Positions 1 through 9,372 of a stretch of DNA of 64,000 nucleotides are shown one piece after another (within the stretch, counting starts at the first letter, position 1; each line of letters begins with the position of its first letter). Under the pieces are notes generated by a model. It was not told the DNA's origin. It ran no database searches and saw only the letters and a program-made list of their open reading frames with translations. The translations under genes were made by a program, and so were the position numbers. Source of the DNA: an uncultured Aquimarina sp. (lineage in GTDB: Bacteria > Bacteroidota > Bacteroidia > Flavobacteriales > Flavobacteriaceae); assembly GCA_947497175.1 (NCBI GenBank), contig CANMFM010000011.1, forward strand, positions 124,001 to 188,000, read 5' to 3'.

Positions 1-255
1 ATATATACAGTAGCTTCGATGACCTGTAGTCGAGGGTTTTCATCTTTCTCTAATTTTAATATGAATCCGATTGATGTTATTGCTACAGGAAGTAGTGTAA
101 GAAGTACATATTTAAATGGGGGGTATGCTACATTAAGCGGGACTTCAATGGCATCGCCTCATGTTGCAGGAATTATGCATGCCAGAGGAAACGGACCAAG
201 AACGTCTGGTACGGTAAGTAACAGAGGAGAAAACTATCCTATAGCTGTAAGATAA
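1..255 (+). CDS. Subtilisin-like S8 serine peptidase, C-terminal end (5' truncated by window)
   Basis: The reading frame is open from base 1, so the gene starts outside the window. It contains GTSMASPHVAG at 139-171, the catalytic-serine signature of the S8 (subtilase) family; the serine codon is at 145-147. The family hydrolyses peptide bonds with an Asp-His-Ser triad, and Bacteroidota members are usually exported. Only about 28 residues follow the motif, which is short: subtilases normally continue with more helix after this serine and often with a sorting domain. The ending may be natural or a late truncation. A possible hairpin follows the stop at 297-326. The family call is firm; substrate and location cannot be told from this piece. 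Confidence 0.75.
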   Translation: MYTVASMTCSRGFSSFSNFNMNPIDVIATGSSVRSTYLNGGYATLSGTSMASPHVAGIMHARGNGPRTSGTVSNRGENYPIAVR

Positions 256-296
256 AAGACACCGTCTTTATATTTTAAGTTGGGAAGTGTAGTTAT

Positions 297-326
297 GAAA
301 CCATCAGCTGGAGAGCAGATGGTTTC
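297..326. terminator. Hairpin between convergent genes
   Basis: A perfect 9-bp inverted repeat (297-305 with 318-326) separates the peptidase stop at 255 from the convergent Fur-family stop at 330. The flanks are only moderately T-rich, so it may end transcription from either side, but this is inferred from position and fold alone. Confidence 0.4.
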
Positions 327-329
327 ACT

Positions 330-713
330 TTATTTACATTTATTGCAGATACCGATGACCAAGAACTGAGTCTCCTGAATGGTAAAACCTTCTAAATTTG
401 GAATATGTAATGTATTTGGCTGGCAGGTTACTTCTTTACATACCTGACATTCAAAATGGACATGATTATGAATCTTATGAGATGTGCCACAGCTATGACA
501 AAGTGCGTAATATGCTTTTCCATTTTTACCAGTTACAAAATGAACCTCTCCTTTTTCGGCAAATCGATCTAAAATTCTATATATGGTTGTTTTGTTGACC
601 TTTATAGGTATTGCAGCCATAATATCTTCTGCAGACATAGCATGTTCTGTTTCAGAAAGGATTTTCTTAACAAGATTTTGCTTTTCAGTATTTCTTGATT
701 TTTTAATTTCCAT
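330..713 (-). CDS. Fur-family transcriptional regulator
   Basis: A 127-aa protein of the usual size for the Fur family (about 120-150 aa). The N-terminal half is the winged helix, with the recognition-helix type sequence KVNKTTIYRILDRF at about residues 38-51. The C-terminal dimerisation half carries the two structural zinc CxxC pairs, C89/C92 and C123/C126, plus an extra C72/C75 pair and a histidine-rich stretch around 79-86. Family members repress metal-uptake or stress genes when metal-loaded. The extra Cys/His content could suit zinc sensing (Zur-like) or peroxide sensing (PerR-like), but sequence alone does not decide. It is transcribed divergently from the histidine-rich lipoprotein at 1044, a plausible target. 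Family call is firm; effector unknown. Confidence 0.9.
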   Translation of the reverse strand: MEIKKSRNTEKQNLVKKILSETEHAMSAEDIMAAIPIKVNKTTIYRILDRFAEKGEVHFVTGKNGKAYYALCHSCGTSHKIHNHVHFECQVCKEVTCQPNTLHIPNLEGFTIQETQFLVIGICNKCK

Positions 714-1043
714 GACATCGTATTCAAACTCCGTTACAGTATCGAAAATAGTAATTTTTTAGTCATTAGAGATTTTTTTCTATAAAATTGAAAAAAGTTA
801 TACTTTGCTACTTCGGCTCTAGGTGGAGTATATCGAAAATGATAGTGTCTGTTAAAAAGGAAGCTGTTCCCGATATCCCAATCAAGTTGAGGATAGCCTA
901 GTTTGTCTTTGTTTCATTACCATAGGAATACTTGATTGTACATTTTTTTATAGTAATTTTTCTAAATGCACAATACGTTAAAATAAATTAGTAAAAAATT
1001 AGTTTTATATACAATTTGAATTTTAAACCAATTAACCAAAATC
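714..1043. other. Intergenic region between divergent Fur-type regulator and His-rich lipoprotein
   Basis: This 330-bp stretch has no coding signal. It must hold the promoters of both flanking genes, but I found no perfect TAnnTTTG element; the closest is TA-N3-TTTG near 1010, upstream of the lipoprotein. A 9-bp inverted repeat with a wide gap (879-887 with 930-938) is visible, too widely spaced for a typical Fur operator. No clear Fur or Zur box was recognised. Confidence 0.4.
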
Positions 1044-1550
1044 ATGAAAACATTTAGCACATTAACAGTAATTGCAACAGTCCTTTTATTTGTATCCTGC
1101 AAACAAAATCCTGCTGAAACTCCAGAGCATAAAGCAATGGTAATTGAACATTCTGAAATGGAAGAGTCTCATAATACAATGGAGGCAGAGCACAGTTCTA
1201 TGAAAGATGATCATCAACAGATGGAAGCAGCTCATAAAGCTATCGAAAATGATTCTATTCATTTGTTAACAGAAAAGAACCATAAAGCTTTATTAGCAAA
1301 ACACAGTGAACTTATTGCTGCTCATGAGGCATTGATAAAAAAACATGCTGAGTTAGAAACAAAACATACTTCTGGTGAGATTACGCTAGAACAAATGACA
1401 ACGGAGCATGAGTCTATGAAAGCTGAACATGAAAATATGGAGAACGAACATAAAAGAATAATAGCCGAGCATAAACAAATTACCGAAGAAGATCAAAAAA
1501 TGATGAAGGAAGATCAAGAGAAATCAACAGAAGAAAATTCTGATAAGTAA
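1044..1550 (+). CDS. Lipoprotein with histidine/methionine heptad-repeat coiled coil
   Basis: A 168-aa protein with a lipoprotein signal peptide ending in the lipobox VSC (lipidated Cys19). Almost the whole mature part (about residues 28-155) is one charged helical repeat in which histidine recurs about every seven residues, usually as H-x-x-M/L/I: HSEM, HNTM, HSSM, HQQM, HKAL, HSEL, HEAL, HAEL, HESM, HENM. Glutamate and lysine fill the other positions, so a long coiled coil is expected. The regular His and Met placement suggests metal binding (Zn, Cu or Ni) in the cell envelope; this is inference, as no named domain was recognised. The divergent Fur-family regulator supports a metal link. 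A strong terminator follows immediately, so the gene is probably monocistronic. Confidence 0.85.
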   Translation: MKTFSTLTVIATVLLFVSCKQNPAETPEHKAMVIEHSEMEESHNTMEAEHSSMKDDHQQMEAAHKAIENDSIHLLTEKNHKALLAKHSELIAAHEALIKKHAELETKHTSGEITLEQMTTEHESMKAEHENMENEHKRIIAEHKQITEEDQKMMKEDQEKSTEENSDK

Positions 1551-1571
1551 ACCTTTATCATTCCCCAAAAA

Positions 1572-1607
1572 AAGTCCTTGAAACAGTATTTCAAGGACTT
1601 TTTTTTT
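1572..1607 (+). terminator. Rho-independent terminator after His-rich lipoprotein
   Basis: A perfect 12-bp stem (1572-1583 with 1589-1600), a 5-nt loop and a run of T to 1607, starting 21 bases after the stop codon. Confidence 0.9.
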
Positions 1608-1777
1608 CAATTATGAGTTTAGAAACTTCTTACATCGATGTAAATGTAGGTATGAAAATAGACAACACACTTCAAAGCGTTTGATCAAACTACTTATAAC
1701 ACAAATAAGAGTAGAGGGTGCTTGTTGATCTCAATCCTGCATCATAATTTAATTTAGGAAAGATCGTATTCTTAAAG

Positions 1778-1803
1778 AACCAGGTGATTTTATCTGGTTT
1801 TTT
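1778..1803 (+). terminator. Orphan terminator-like hairpin
   Basis: A 6-bp stem (1778-1783 with 1794-1799) with a 10-nt loop, followed by T-rich sequence. No gene is seen between this and the stronger terminator at 1572, so it may mark an unrecognised small RNA or a decayed gene. Confidence 0.4.
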
Positions 1804-2115
1804 CTTTGATTATAATTGCCTTTAGTCGTTCTAAAATAGCTTGACAGTTTTTGAAAGATCCAATTTAATCTTTTAAGTATCAAAAATACTGCTCTACATT
1901 TTTGACTTCACAATGATATGGCGAAGAGCAAATATTACCCTCTTTACTCAAGAGAATATTTATTTCGAAATTCTACCTTAGAAGTATTTAAATGAACACG
2001 GCATAATACAATGGTTAACATAAGATAACAAAAAAGATACAAACCTTGTCGATAAGAGTTTTATTTTCATCTGCCAAAATAACATCACTAATCATCAACC
2101 TAAATACTTCCAAAA

Positions 2116-5100
2116 GTGCTTACAAAAAAGACTAAGCTTTTGTCCTTATTGTTAAGTTGTTTATTGTGTTTTATAGGCAAGAGTCATGATAGAATTCATA
2201 TTTCTGATTCTTTATCAATGCGTAGTATAGCACAAAAAGCATCTTTACAACATACTAGTTTTGATACAATCGAAAATAAGATTCTAAATCATCTCAAAAA
2301 TAGATATCCTACTAACAGTGTACATGATCAGAAATTAAAAGAACTTTTTGGAATAATAGAGATAGAAAATGCCATATCCGAAGCGCAATCTGTATTTAAT
2401 AAAATTGAAGATTCTGAAAATTGGATTTCTACATTTTCTAATAATGGTGGTCTGGTACTTCCGGCAGGAATTAAACAAGTCGTAAACGAAGTAGAGTATC
2501 AATTAGTATTTGCCGAAGCCCAATTTGGTATAGAAACTATCTTTAAGGTTTTCGTAAAAGTGGTATTGCCACAATCTGATATAGATGGCAGACCTATCGA
2601 GTTATTCTTTGGGGCTGATAATGTAAAACTGTCTAAGCACGGTGGGCTTATAGGCAATGGAAGTGCTTTGGGTAATGCTAACCTTGTATTATTAGGAAAT
2701 TCACAAATCCCTTTTCATTCCGCAAATTGGTTATTGACCCTAAATGGTGCCAGTGAGTATAGTAGTATTGATATACAAAATACTTCTTATGTTTCTATCG
2801 ATTGTAATGGGGTAACTGGTATGAGTATTGACGGGGAAGTACATATTTCAAGGAGCTTATTGATACCGGTGCAGGCTAACGGAGAACCAACACAAAGTAA
2901 CTTGGATAAGGTCAAAGGTTCTTTTACCGCAGTGGCAGACTCTTGGAATGATTTAGTTGTAGATGTTGATCTGCCTTCTTTTGTACTAGCTAATCAGGAA
3001 GATCGATTTATGTTTACAAGCAGTAAAGCTATTTTTGATTTTAGCGATAGCAGAAATCCGGATGGCGTAACTTTTCCGCAGCAGTATCATGAGCAAGGGA
3101 TATTGTTGCCGGACGAAAATACCTGGAGAGGTATTTATATTACATCGTTACAAGTAGGACTACCCAAAGTGTTTAAAACAAAGCAAAGCATACAAGCTAA
3201 AGATCGAGTATATTTTGAGACTACTAACTTTTTAATTGATAATAATGGTATTTCTGGTAACGTTTCTGCCAAAGATATTATTTCTATAGATGAAGGCATC
3301 ACCTCAGAGCCTAAAGGCTGGCCAATGTCTGTTTCAGAAATTAGCTTAGAATTGCTAAATAACAATATTGTAGCGGCTAAATTCTCAGGAGGAATGCGTC
3401 TTCCTATTTTTGAAGATTTAGAAAAAAGCACAGATGGTGTCATACAGACTTCATACAATGATACAAACGGTCTTTTGCCAGATCATAACGATACTTCTCT
3501 TTTAGAGTATGAGGGTATGATTTCAGATGAAGAATATAGCACCAAAATCAAGACATTGAATGAAATTGATATTCCTGCATTTTTGGCTTCAGTAAAACTA
3601 CGAGCTGGATCTTATATAAAAATGCCAGTAGACGATAATAATTTTAGACCTCAGACCCATCTCAATGGAATAATGACCACCATTATTTCTTCAAAAAAAC
3701 AACGAGAAGCTGCAGAAAATGCTACTCAATCTTACACCACAGATCAAGGAATCACAGAAGATGAGACCGATATGGTTCGATTTAAAGGACTTACATTTGA
3801 AGGATTAAAGATGCAAACCGTAGCACCCACTTTGGATATCGCTTATTTGGGATATACTGAAGGTTTATCTATGGGTAATAATAGCAATACAAAAGAAAGA
3901 AATAGCAAAGAAAATGCAGAAAGAGATCCAGAAACCGGCCGGTTAACTTCAAAAGAAAAAAAGAGACTTAACATCTCGTTAGATGCGATTACATTTAAAA
4001 GTAATCCCGAAAAAAATGAAAAAGCATTAGGGTTTGATGTTAGTATGGATTTTACAGGAGGAGACGAAAAAAAATTCATAAGAGGAAGTACAAGTATTGA
4101 TGTTATCGCCAAAGATGACGTAACAGATGGTCTTGTCTCAAGTTTTAAGTATAAAGATACGCGCTGGGCAAAAATTGCAATAAAAGGGCGATGGACATTT
4201 ATTAAGCTTAAGGCTTTTGTGAAGAGAACCTATGGTGATTCTATCTACGGAAATGCCTATGCTGGCGATGGCGAAATAAAATTTGATTTTACAGATTCAA
4301 AAAGAAAGAAGTCTGAACAAAACTATGAAGAGGATAACAGTAATACGAATCTAAGAATAAAGTCAAAAGTATTATTTGCAGAGGATGCATCGTTCTGGTA
4401 TGTTGATTTCTCAGCTGAATTCCCTCAAAAATTATTCAGCAAATCGACAGCAAATCTTCCCAAAGGAGGTTTTACTATTAATGGATTCGGAGGGGGCCTA
4501 TACAATAATATGACCCGTAGAATGGACCCAAGTAATGCTAGTGCAAAAGTTTCACCATCTGGGTTTTCTTACAAACCGGCCATGGGGCATTTTGGTATCA
4601 AATTTATAGTATTCTGGCATCACGGAGGAGAAAATTTAATGCGCTGTGGAGCTGGTGCCGAATTAAATATTAATAAAAATGGAGGAATTAACAGCTTATC
4701 TTTTATTGGGCAGGCACGAGGTCTCAATAAGCTGGATAACCCTAAAATGTTTTTGAAGAACAAGTTATCTAAACAATTACAAGCTTATGAAGTAGCACGA
4801 GATAAAAATGGAAAACCAATAGAGGTAGAATATGCTAATGGCAATAACGGTAATCTATACAAATTAGATAAAAACGGCAACAAAATTCTAGGAGATGCCA
4901 AAGACGATAAAGGAAGAAATGAAAGAGGAAAATACGATCATGCAACTAATAATGAAATAAGAGATACCAGATCTCTTTCTGAAAGAATCTCTGAAGAAGA
5001 AGCAGGTACAGACGTAACAGAAATACAATCGATGCCCGATGTCGACGGAGTAGATGCGTATTTGTTTGGGCAATTAGATTTCGAAAATCGTGCTTTCTAT

Positions 5101-7275
5101 ACATATCTGGACGTGTATACGGATATAGCAGATGGTTTAATTATAGGTAAAGGAAGAGCTAAAAAAGCTGTAGAAGGAATTATTCAAATCAATGAAGAGA
5201 GATGGTATGCTCATTTTGGAAATCCTCTTAACAGAATGGGACTTTCATCAGGCTTTGGTGATTTTAGACTGGATTATTCTGGTTATGTTATGCTAGGGCA
5301 AAATCTGCCTAAAGCTATCCCACCTCCATATAGGGTATTAAATATTTTAGGCGATAAATTACGTGTTTTAGAAGAACAGCAAAATCGATATAAAGATCAG
5401 TTAGCTGCAGGAACCGGCGCGGCTTTTGGTTTGGCGTATGAATTTGATACAGGTAATTTGGTATTTGGCCCCTTATATGCTCGTTTCACTGCTGGACTTG
5501 GAGCTGATGTTTTATTAAAGAAGTATCACAATAAAATGAGTTGTAATGGGATATCACCTATAGGTAGTAACGGTTTTTATGCTACAGGCCAAATATACGC
5601 CTTTATGCAAGGAGAATTGGGGATTGGGGTTAAGGTATTTGGAGATTACCGTAGATTTCCAATTATCGAAGGTGGGGGAGCCTTTTTAGGAAAATTTGGT
5701 GGGCCAAACCCTAATTGGTTTCAGGCAAGATTTGCAGCAAACTATAGCGTGTTAGGAGGTTTAATCAGAGGAAGAATAAACGAAAATATTACTGTAGGAA
5801 CGGTATGTAACCCTGTTCCTGATAATGCGTTAGGCGTAGAGCTAATTTCAAGTGTATCCCCAACAGATAATGATTCGGGAGTAGATGTGTTCACATCACC
5901 ACAATTAGCATTAGCTATGGAGGCTAATACCCCAATAGAAATTCCAGATGTAAATGATCAATATAAAACTTATAAAATAATAGTTAAGACATTTACAGTT
6001 ACAGATCATAATAATAACAAAATTCCCGGGAAATTAGAATGGAATCCAGAGAATGACAAAGTTACATTTGAATCCTTTGACATTTTTCCTCCTAATCAAG
6101 AGCTTACACTTCATGTAGCGGTTACTTTACAGGAAAAAATAGATGGAGTTTTTAGGGCGTATAAAATTGATGGTGAAGAGTATGTTGAACCGAGAACGTT
6201 AAAATTTACTACTGGAAATGCACCAACGTATATCCCATTATCTAATGTACAATATTCATATCCCGTAGTAGCTCAGAAATTGTTTTATCGAAATGAACAT
6301 CCTACAGGATACCTGAAGCTTAAAAAAGGACAGGATTATTTGTTTGAAAACTCTCAGTGGCAAACACATGTAAAATATATTAATGTAGATGCGAATACTA
6401 CAAAAGAAACACCAATACAATATAATAAAACCAGTAATCAGTTATCGTATACTATTCCAAAGGTTGAAAAAGGAACCGCATATACCATAAAAATGATCAG
6501 TACCGCTACCGGCAATCCGGCCAGTACACAACAAGTTTCAGATAATGGAGATATCTCTAGTAATGACGATGATAGTGGAAGTACATTTACTGTCAGGAAC
6601 AATCAGGCAGAGAATGTAGTAAGAGATAATGCCGAAATTGAACGATTAACCTATAATTTTAGTTCTAGTAGGTATACTACATTTAGAAATAAAATGCAGG
6701 CTATTAAGACGGATAAAAACTTTATCGGTAAAGTGTATGTAGATGCAGTTTATTTATCATCTACCATAGAGCAGCACGATGAAGGTTTTGATCTTCTTGA
6801 GTTAAAAGGCAGTCAATATTCAGAAAATAAACCTCTTGTCATTGCCAATTCGACGATGGAGGATGCATACTTTAACCAAGATATAGCTCCTATGCTCTAT
6901 AATAATTATCCGATAGCTGGAAAATATAATTTCAGTCGTGATACCAATATACTAGGGGTAGCACCTTCCAAGGCAATTTCGGTAAGAACGAACTATGTAG
7001 CGAGTATCACCAATAATACAAATATTGAGTGGCGTTTAAAAAGCTTCCCATACAAATATATGTTACCAAAAACGTACAGAGATGACTACGAAGATCTCAT
7101 GGTGCGTATTAGTAATGATTATCATGATGGCGCTTTGAGTGATGGCGACAATGCCCTGCAATTTCTAGATCATAGATTTGGTTTTATGAGAGAAGGTAAC
7201 TACAGAACACGCCTTAGTTATGTATTGCCGGGGGGAATCAGAAAATCGTATGCATTGTTTGATTTTGTGTATTAA
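2116..7275 (+). CDS. Very large exported protein with C-terminal Ig-like domain, unknown function
   Basis: A 1719-aa protein read from a GTG start; the first residues form a Sec signal peptide (basic start, leucine-rich core to about residue 20). No enzyme motif was recognised. Residues about 130-480 are beta-rich and include a segment describing a layered fold (around ELFFGADNVKLSKHGG). Residues 900-1000 are charged and low in complexity. Residues about 1040-1230 are glycine/aromatic-rich beta strands (for example AAFGLAYEFDTGNLVFG) that could build a barrel or solenoid. Around 1240-1365 the sequence resembles a Big_5/SbsA Ig-like module (start SSVSPTDNDSGVDVF). From memory, similar giant hypothetical proteins recur in Bacteroidota near TANFOR proteins; not verified. 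It has no T9SS sorting domain. First gene of the six-gene cluster; the next start lies 10 bases after its stop. Confidence 0.8.
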   Translation: MLTKKTKLLSLLLSCLLCFIGKSHDRIHISDSLSMRSIAQKASLQHTSFDTIENKILNHLKNRYPTNSVHDQKLKELFGIIEIENAISEAQSVFNKIEDSENWISTFSNNGGLVLPAGIKQVVNEVEYQLVFAEAQFGIETIFKVFVKVVLPQSDIDGRPIELFFGADNVKLSKHGGLIGNGSALGNANLVLLGNSQIPFHSANWLLTLNGASEYSSIDIQNTSYVSIDCNGVTGMSIDGEVHISRSLLIPVQANGEPTQSNLDKVKGSFTAVADSWNDLVVDVDLPSFVLANQEDRFMFTSSKAIFDFSDSRNPDGVTFPQQYHEQGILLPDENTWRGIYITSLQVGLPKVFKTKQSIQAKDRVYFETTNFLIDNNGISGNVSAKDIISIDEGITSEPKGWPMSVSEISLELLNNNIVAAKFSGGMRLPIFEDLEKSTDGVIQTSYNDTNGLLPDHNDTSLLEYEGMISDEEYSTKIKTLNEIDIPAFLASVKLRAGSYIKMPVDDNNFRPQTHLNGIMTTIISSKKQREAAENATQSYTTDQGITEDETDMVRFKGLTFEGLKMQTVAPTLDIAYLGYTEGLSMGNNSNTKERNSKENAERDPETGRLTSKEKKRLNISLDAITFKSNPEKNEKALGFDVSMDFTGGDEKKFIRGSTSIDVIAKDDVTDGLVSSFKYKDTRWAKIAIKGRWTFIKLKAFVKRTYGDSIYGNAYAGDGEIKFDFTDSKRKKSEQNYEEDNSNTNLRIKSKVLFAEDASFWYVDFSAEFPQKLFSKSTANLPKGGFTINGFGGGLYNNMTRRMDPSNASAKVSPSGFSYKPAMGHFGIKFIVFWHHGGENLMRCGAGAELNINKNGGINSLSFIGQARGLNKLDNPKMFLKNKLSKQLQAYEVARDKNGKPIEVEYANGNNGNLYKLDKNGNKILGDAKDDKGRNERGKYDHATNNEIRDTRSLSERISEEEAGTDVTEIQSMPDVDGVDAYLFGQLDFENRAFYTYLDVYTDIADGLIIGKGRAKKAVEGIIQINEERWYAHFGNPLNRMGLSSGFGDFRLDYSGYVMLGQNLPKAIPPPYRVLNILGDKLRVLEEQQNRYKDQLAAGTGAAFGLAYEFDTGNLVFGPLYARFTAGLGADVLLKKYHNKMSCNGISPIGSNGFYATGQIYAFMQGELGIGVKVFGDYRRFPIIEGGGAFLGKFGGPNPNWFQARFAANYSVLGGLIRGRINENITVGTVCNPVPDNALGVELISSVSPTDNDSGVDVFTSPQLALAMEANTPIEIPDVNDQYKTYKIIVKTFTVTDHNNNKIPGKLEWNPENDKVTFESFDIFPPNQELTLHVAVTLQEKIDGVFRAYKIDGEEYVEPRTLKFTTGNAPTYIPLSNVQYSYPVVAQKLFYRNEHPTGYLKLKKGQDYLFENSQWQTHVKYINVDANTTKETPIQYNKTSNQLSYTIPKVEKGTAYTIKMISTATGNPASTQQVSDNGDISSNDDDSGSTFTVRNNQAENVVRDNAEIERLTYNFSSSRYTTFRNKMQAIKTDKNFIGKVYVDAVYLSSTIEQHDEGFDLLELKGSQYSENKPLVIANSTMEDAYFNQDIAPMLYNNYPIAGKYNFSRDTNILGVAPSKAISVRTNYVASITNNTNIEWRLKSFPYKYMLPKTYRDDYEDLMVRISNDYHDGALSDGDNALQFLDHRFGFMREGNYRTRLSYVLPGGIRKSYALFDFVY

Positions 7276-7285
7276 TCAATTTAGA

Positions 7286-9358
7286 ATGAAAAAGATAGCC
7301 TTCTATATCGTATTTATTTTCTTTTTAGGAATTCCTAAAATAGCATGTTCTCAACAAGATCAAGCTGAGGTTGCTCCCAAGATAAAAGTTTTAGCACGTA
7401 ATAAAAAGACACAGGTTAATCTGCGATGGGCCCCCAACACTCCTTCTACTTGGTTAAAACTAAATAAGCATGGTTATGAAGTTGAGCGCATTACTGTGAA
7501 AAAAGATGGAAAATTAATGCCGCCGTCCTATGATAAAAAAGTTCTTGCTACCATAAAACCAAAACCTCTAGAGGATTGGAAAGCAATAGCCAATAAAAAT
7601 ACTTATGCTGCTATGATCGCTCAACTATTATATGGTGAAAAAAAGAATATGCCAGCTTCAAATCCAATCGAAAACATGTTTAATCTCAAGAAAGATTTAG
7701 ACAACAGATTTTCATTTATTTTGCTGGCTTCAGACATGAATTTTGAAGCGGCTACCTTTGCGGGTTTGGGATATGTAGATACGGATATAAAACAAAATAC
7801 AGTGTACTTATATCGAATTAAAAGCTTAGACCCTAAACTTAAAGTAGAAACAGGTTTAAAACTAGTGGATACAGCCAAAGATGAAGTATTACCGCCGCCA
7901 GTTGATTTGTTTGCTTTGCCTGAAGATCATAAAATTACACTGAGCTGGGATAAAGAAGCATATGAATCGATATACACGGCTTATCGTGTAGAAAAATCTG
8001 AAGACAGTGTAAACTTTTATAGTGCTAATGGAGGCTTACCTTTCATGAATTTCAATCAAGAAGGGTCCTCAAATAAACAAATGTTTTTCACCGATAGTGT
8101 TGCAAAAAATTACAAACCTTATTATTATCGAGTAATAGGTGTTTCTTCATTTGGAGAAACAAGTCCTCCATCAAAAGTTTTATCGGTAAAAGGAGTTGAG
8201 AAGCTAACTACAATTCCAAAAATTTTGTCGAACAAGATAGAACCTTCTGGTGATGTGATTTTACATTGGGAATTTGACAAAGAGGCCAAAAAACAAATCA
8301 AAGGGTTTTCAATTGATTGGGCCCCAAAAGCTGAAGGGCCCTATACTACAATAAAAGCAGGTATTCCAAATCATCATCGATCAACTACAATTCAAAAAGT
8401 AGAAGCGTCAAATTATTATAAAATTAATGCCCTTGGAATTAGCCACCAAAAAACTACCTCGTTAATGCATTTTGTACAACCTATAGATTCAATTCCTCCA
8501 AATGCACCAGTGGGTCTAACTGGGACCATAGATTCTTTGGGAATAGTAAGTTTGTCCTGGCAAGCAAATATTGAAAAAGACATAAGAGGGTATATAGTGC
8601 GTAAAGCAAATCTTGAAACAGAAAAAACCATACCCGTTACAACCCGTGTGATCACTTCAACAACTTTTGTGGATACTATTCAGGTAAAATCATTGAATGC
8701 TAGTGTTTTCTACCAGGTGGTGGCTTTAGATAAGCGATATAATATATCTGATTTTTCTGAAAAAATTGAACTCAAAAAGCCAGATATAATACCTCCAATT
8801 TCACCAGTATTTGAAGATTATAAAGTTACAGAGAAGGGGATCTCTTTACATTGGTTAAATAGTAGCAGTTATGATGTAGTTTCACATCATCTATATAGAA
8901 AAGAATTAACTGAAAAAGAGGATGCCTGGCAACGAATTTTTACAACAGATACCATTGCTCAATATACCGATGCCGATGTGACATCTGGGGCGCAATACCG
9001 ATATTCAATTTTTGCCGAAGACGATAGCCAATTACAATCAGAGCCATCAACACCACTTACGATTACTGCCAACCTGGTTGGTCACAGTGAAATAATAAAA
9101 GGATTCAGTGCTATTGCGGATAGAGAAAATAAAAATATAACCATATCATGGCGTAAAATGCCGGATCATGTTGCAGAAATATTGGTCTACAGATCAAAAA
9201 ATGAAGATAAACCTATGTTATGGAAACAAATACCTTTTGGCATTAACAAGCTGGTAGATACAAGAATAAACCCCGACAATACCTACACCTATATTTTGAA
9301 AACAATATTTGATAAAGGAATAATACCTCAAACTAAAACTATAGAAGTTACCTACTAG
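7286..9358 (+). CDS. Exported fibronectin type III repeat protein
   Basis: A 690-aa protein. The start chosen is the ATG at 7286, because it opens a normal signal peptide (MKKIAFYIVF, cleavage near ACSQ) and lies just behind the previous stop; an in-frame start at 7220 would overlap that gene by 56 bases. The mature part reads as about six fibronectin-III-like modules, each with a W in strand B or C and a Y-x-V/I-x-R/K strand: near residues 35, 210, 315, 415, 510 and 610 (ITLSWDKEAY, VILHWEFDKE, VSLSWQANIE, ISLHWLNSSS, ITISWRKMPD). Such domains mediate protein-protein or carbohydrate contact. No catalytic region and no T9SS sorting tail. Probably a structural or adhesive partner of its cluster neighbours. 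Confidence 0.85.
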   Translation: MKKIAFYIVFIFFLGIPKIACSQQDQAEVAPKIKVLARNKKTQVNLRWAPNTPSTWLKLNKHGYEVERITVKKDGKLMPPSYDKKVLATIKPKPLEDWKAIANKNTYAAMIAQLLYGEKKNMPASNPIENMFNLKKDLDNRFSFILLASDMNFEAATFAGLGYVDTDIKQNTVYLYRIKSLDPKLKVETGLKLVDTAKDEVLPPPVDLFALPEDHKITLSWDKEAYESIYTAYRVEKSEDSVNFYSANGGLPFMNFNQEGSSNKQMFFTDSVAKNYKPYYYRVIGVSSFGETSPPSKVLSVKGVEKLTTIPKILSNKIEPSGDVILHWEFDKEAKKQIKGFSIDWAPKAEGPYTTIKAGIPNHHRSTTIQKVEASNYYKINALGISHQKTTSLMHFVQPIDSIPPNAPVGLTGTIDSLGIVSLSWQANIEKDIRGYIVRKANLETEKTIPVTTRVITSTTFVDTIQVKSLNASVFYQVVALDKRYNISDFSEKIELKKPDIIPPISPVFEDYKVTEKGISLHWLNSSSYDVVSHHLYRKELTEKEDAWQRIFTTDTIAQYTDADVTSGAQYRYSIFAEDDSQLQSEPSTPLTITANLVGHSEIIKGFSAIADRENKNITISWRKMPDHVAEILVYRSKNEDKPMLWKQIPFGINKLVDTRINPDNTYTYILKTIFDKGIIPQTKTIEVTY

Positions 9359-9372
9359 CAAATCATACTATC

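Larger units (their letters stand above)
1551..2115. other. 565-bp intergenic region upstream of the surface-protein cluster
   Basis: It begins with the terminator at 1572-1607. A second terminator-like hairpin lies at 1778-1803 with no gene in front of it. A 23-codon ATG frame at 1613-1684 has no support and is not called. The promoter of the 2116-18156 cluster should lie in the distal part, but no perfect TAnnTTTG element was found. Nothing else was recognised. Confidence 0.4.

Noticed and set aside
1613-1684. 23-codon ATG frame just after the 1572 terminator
   Set aside because: No SD, promoter or family resemblance; the residue pattern could come from chance in a 565-bp gap.
7220-7285. 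Longer start for the fibronectin-III protein
   Set aside because: It overlaps the preceding gene by 56 bases and puts 22 residues before a normal signal peptide.
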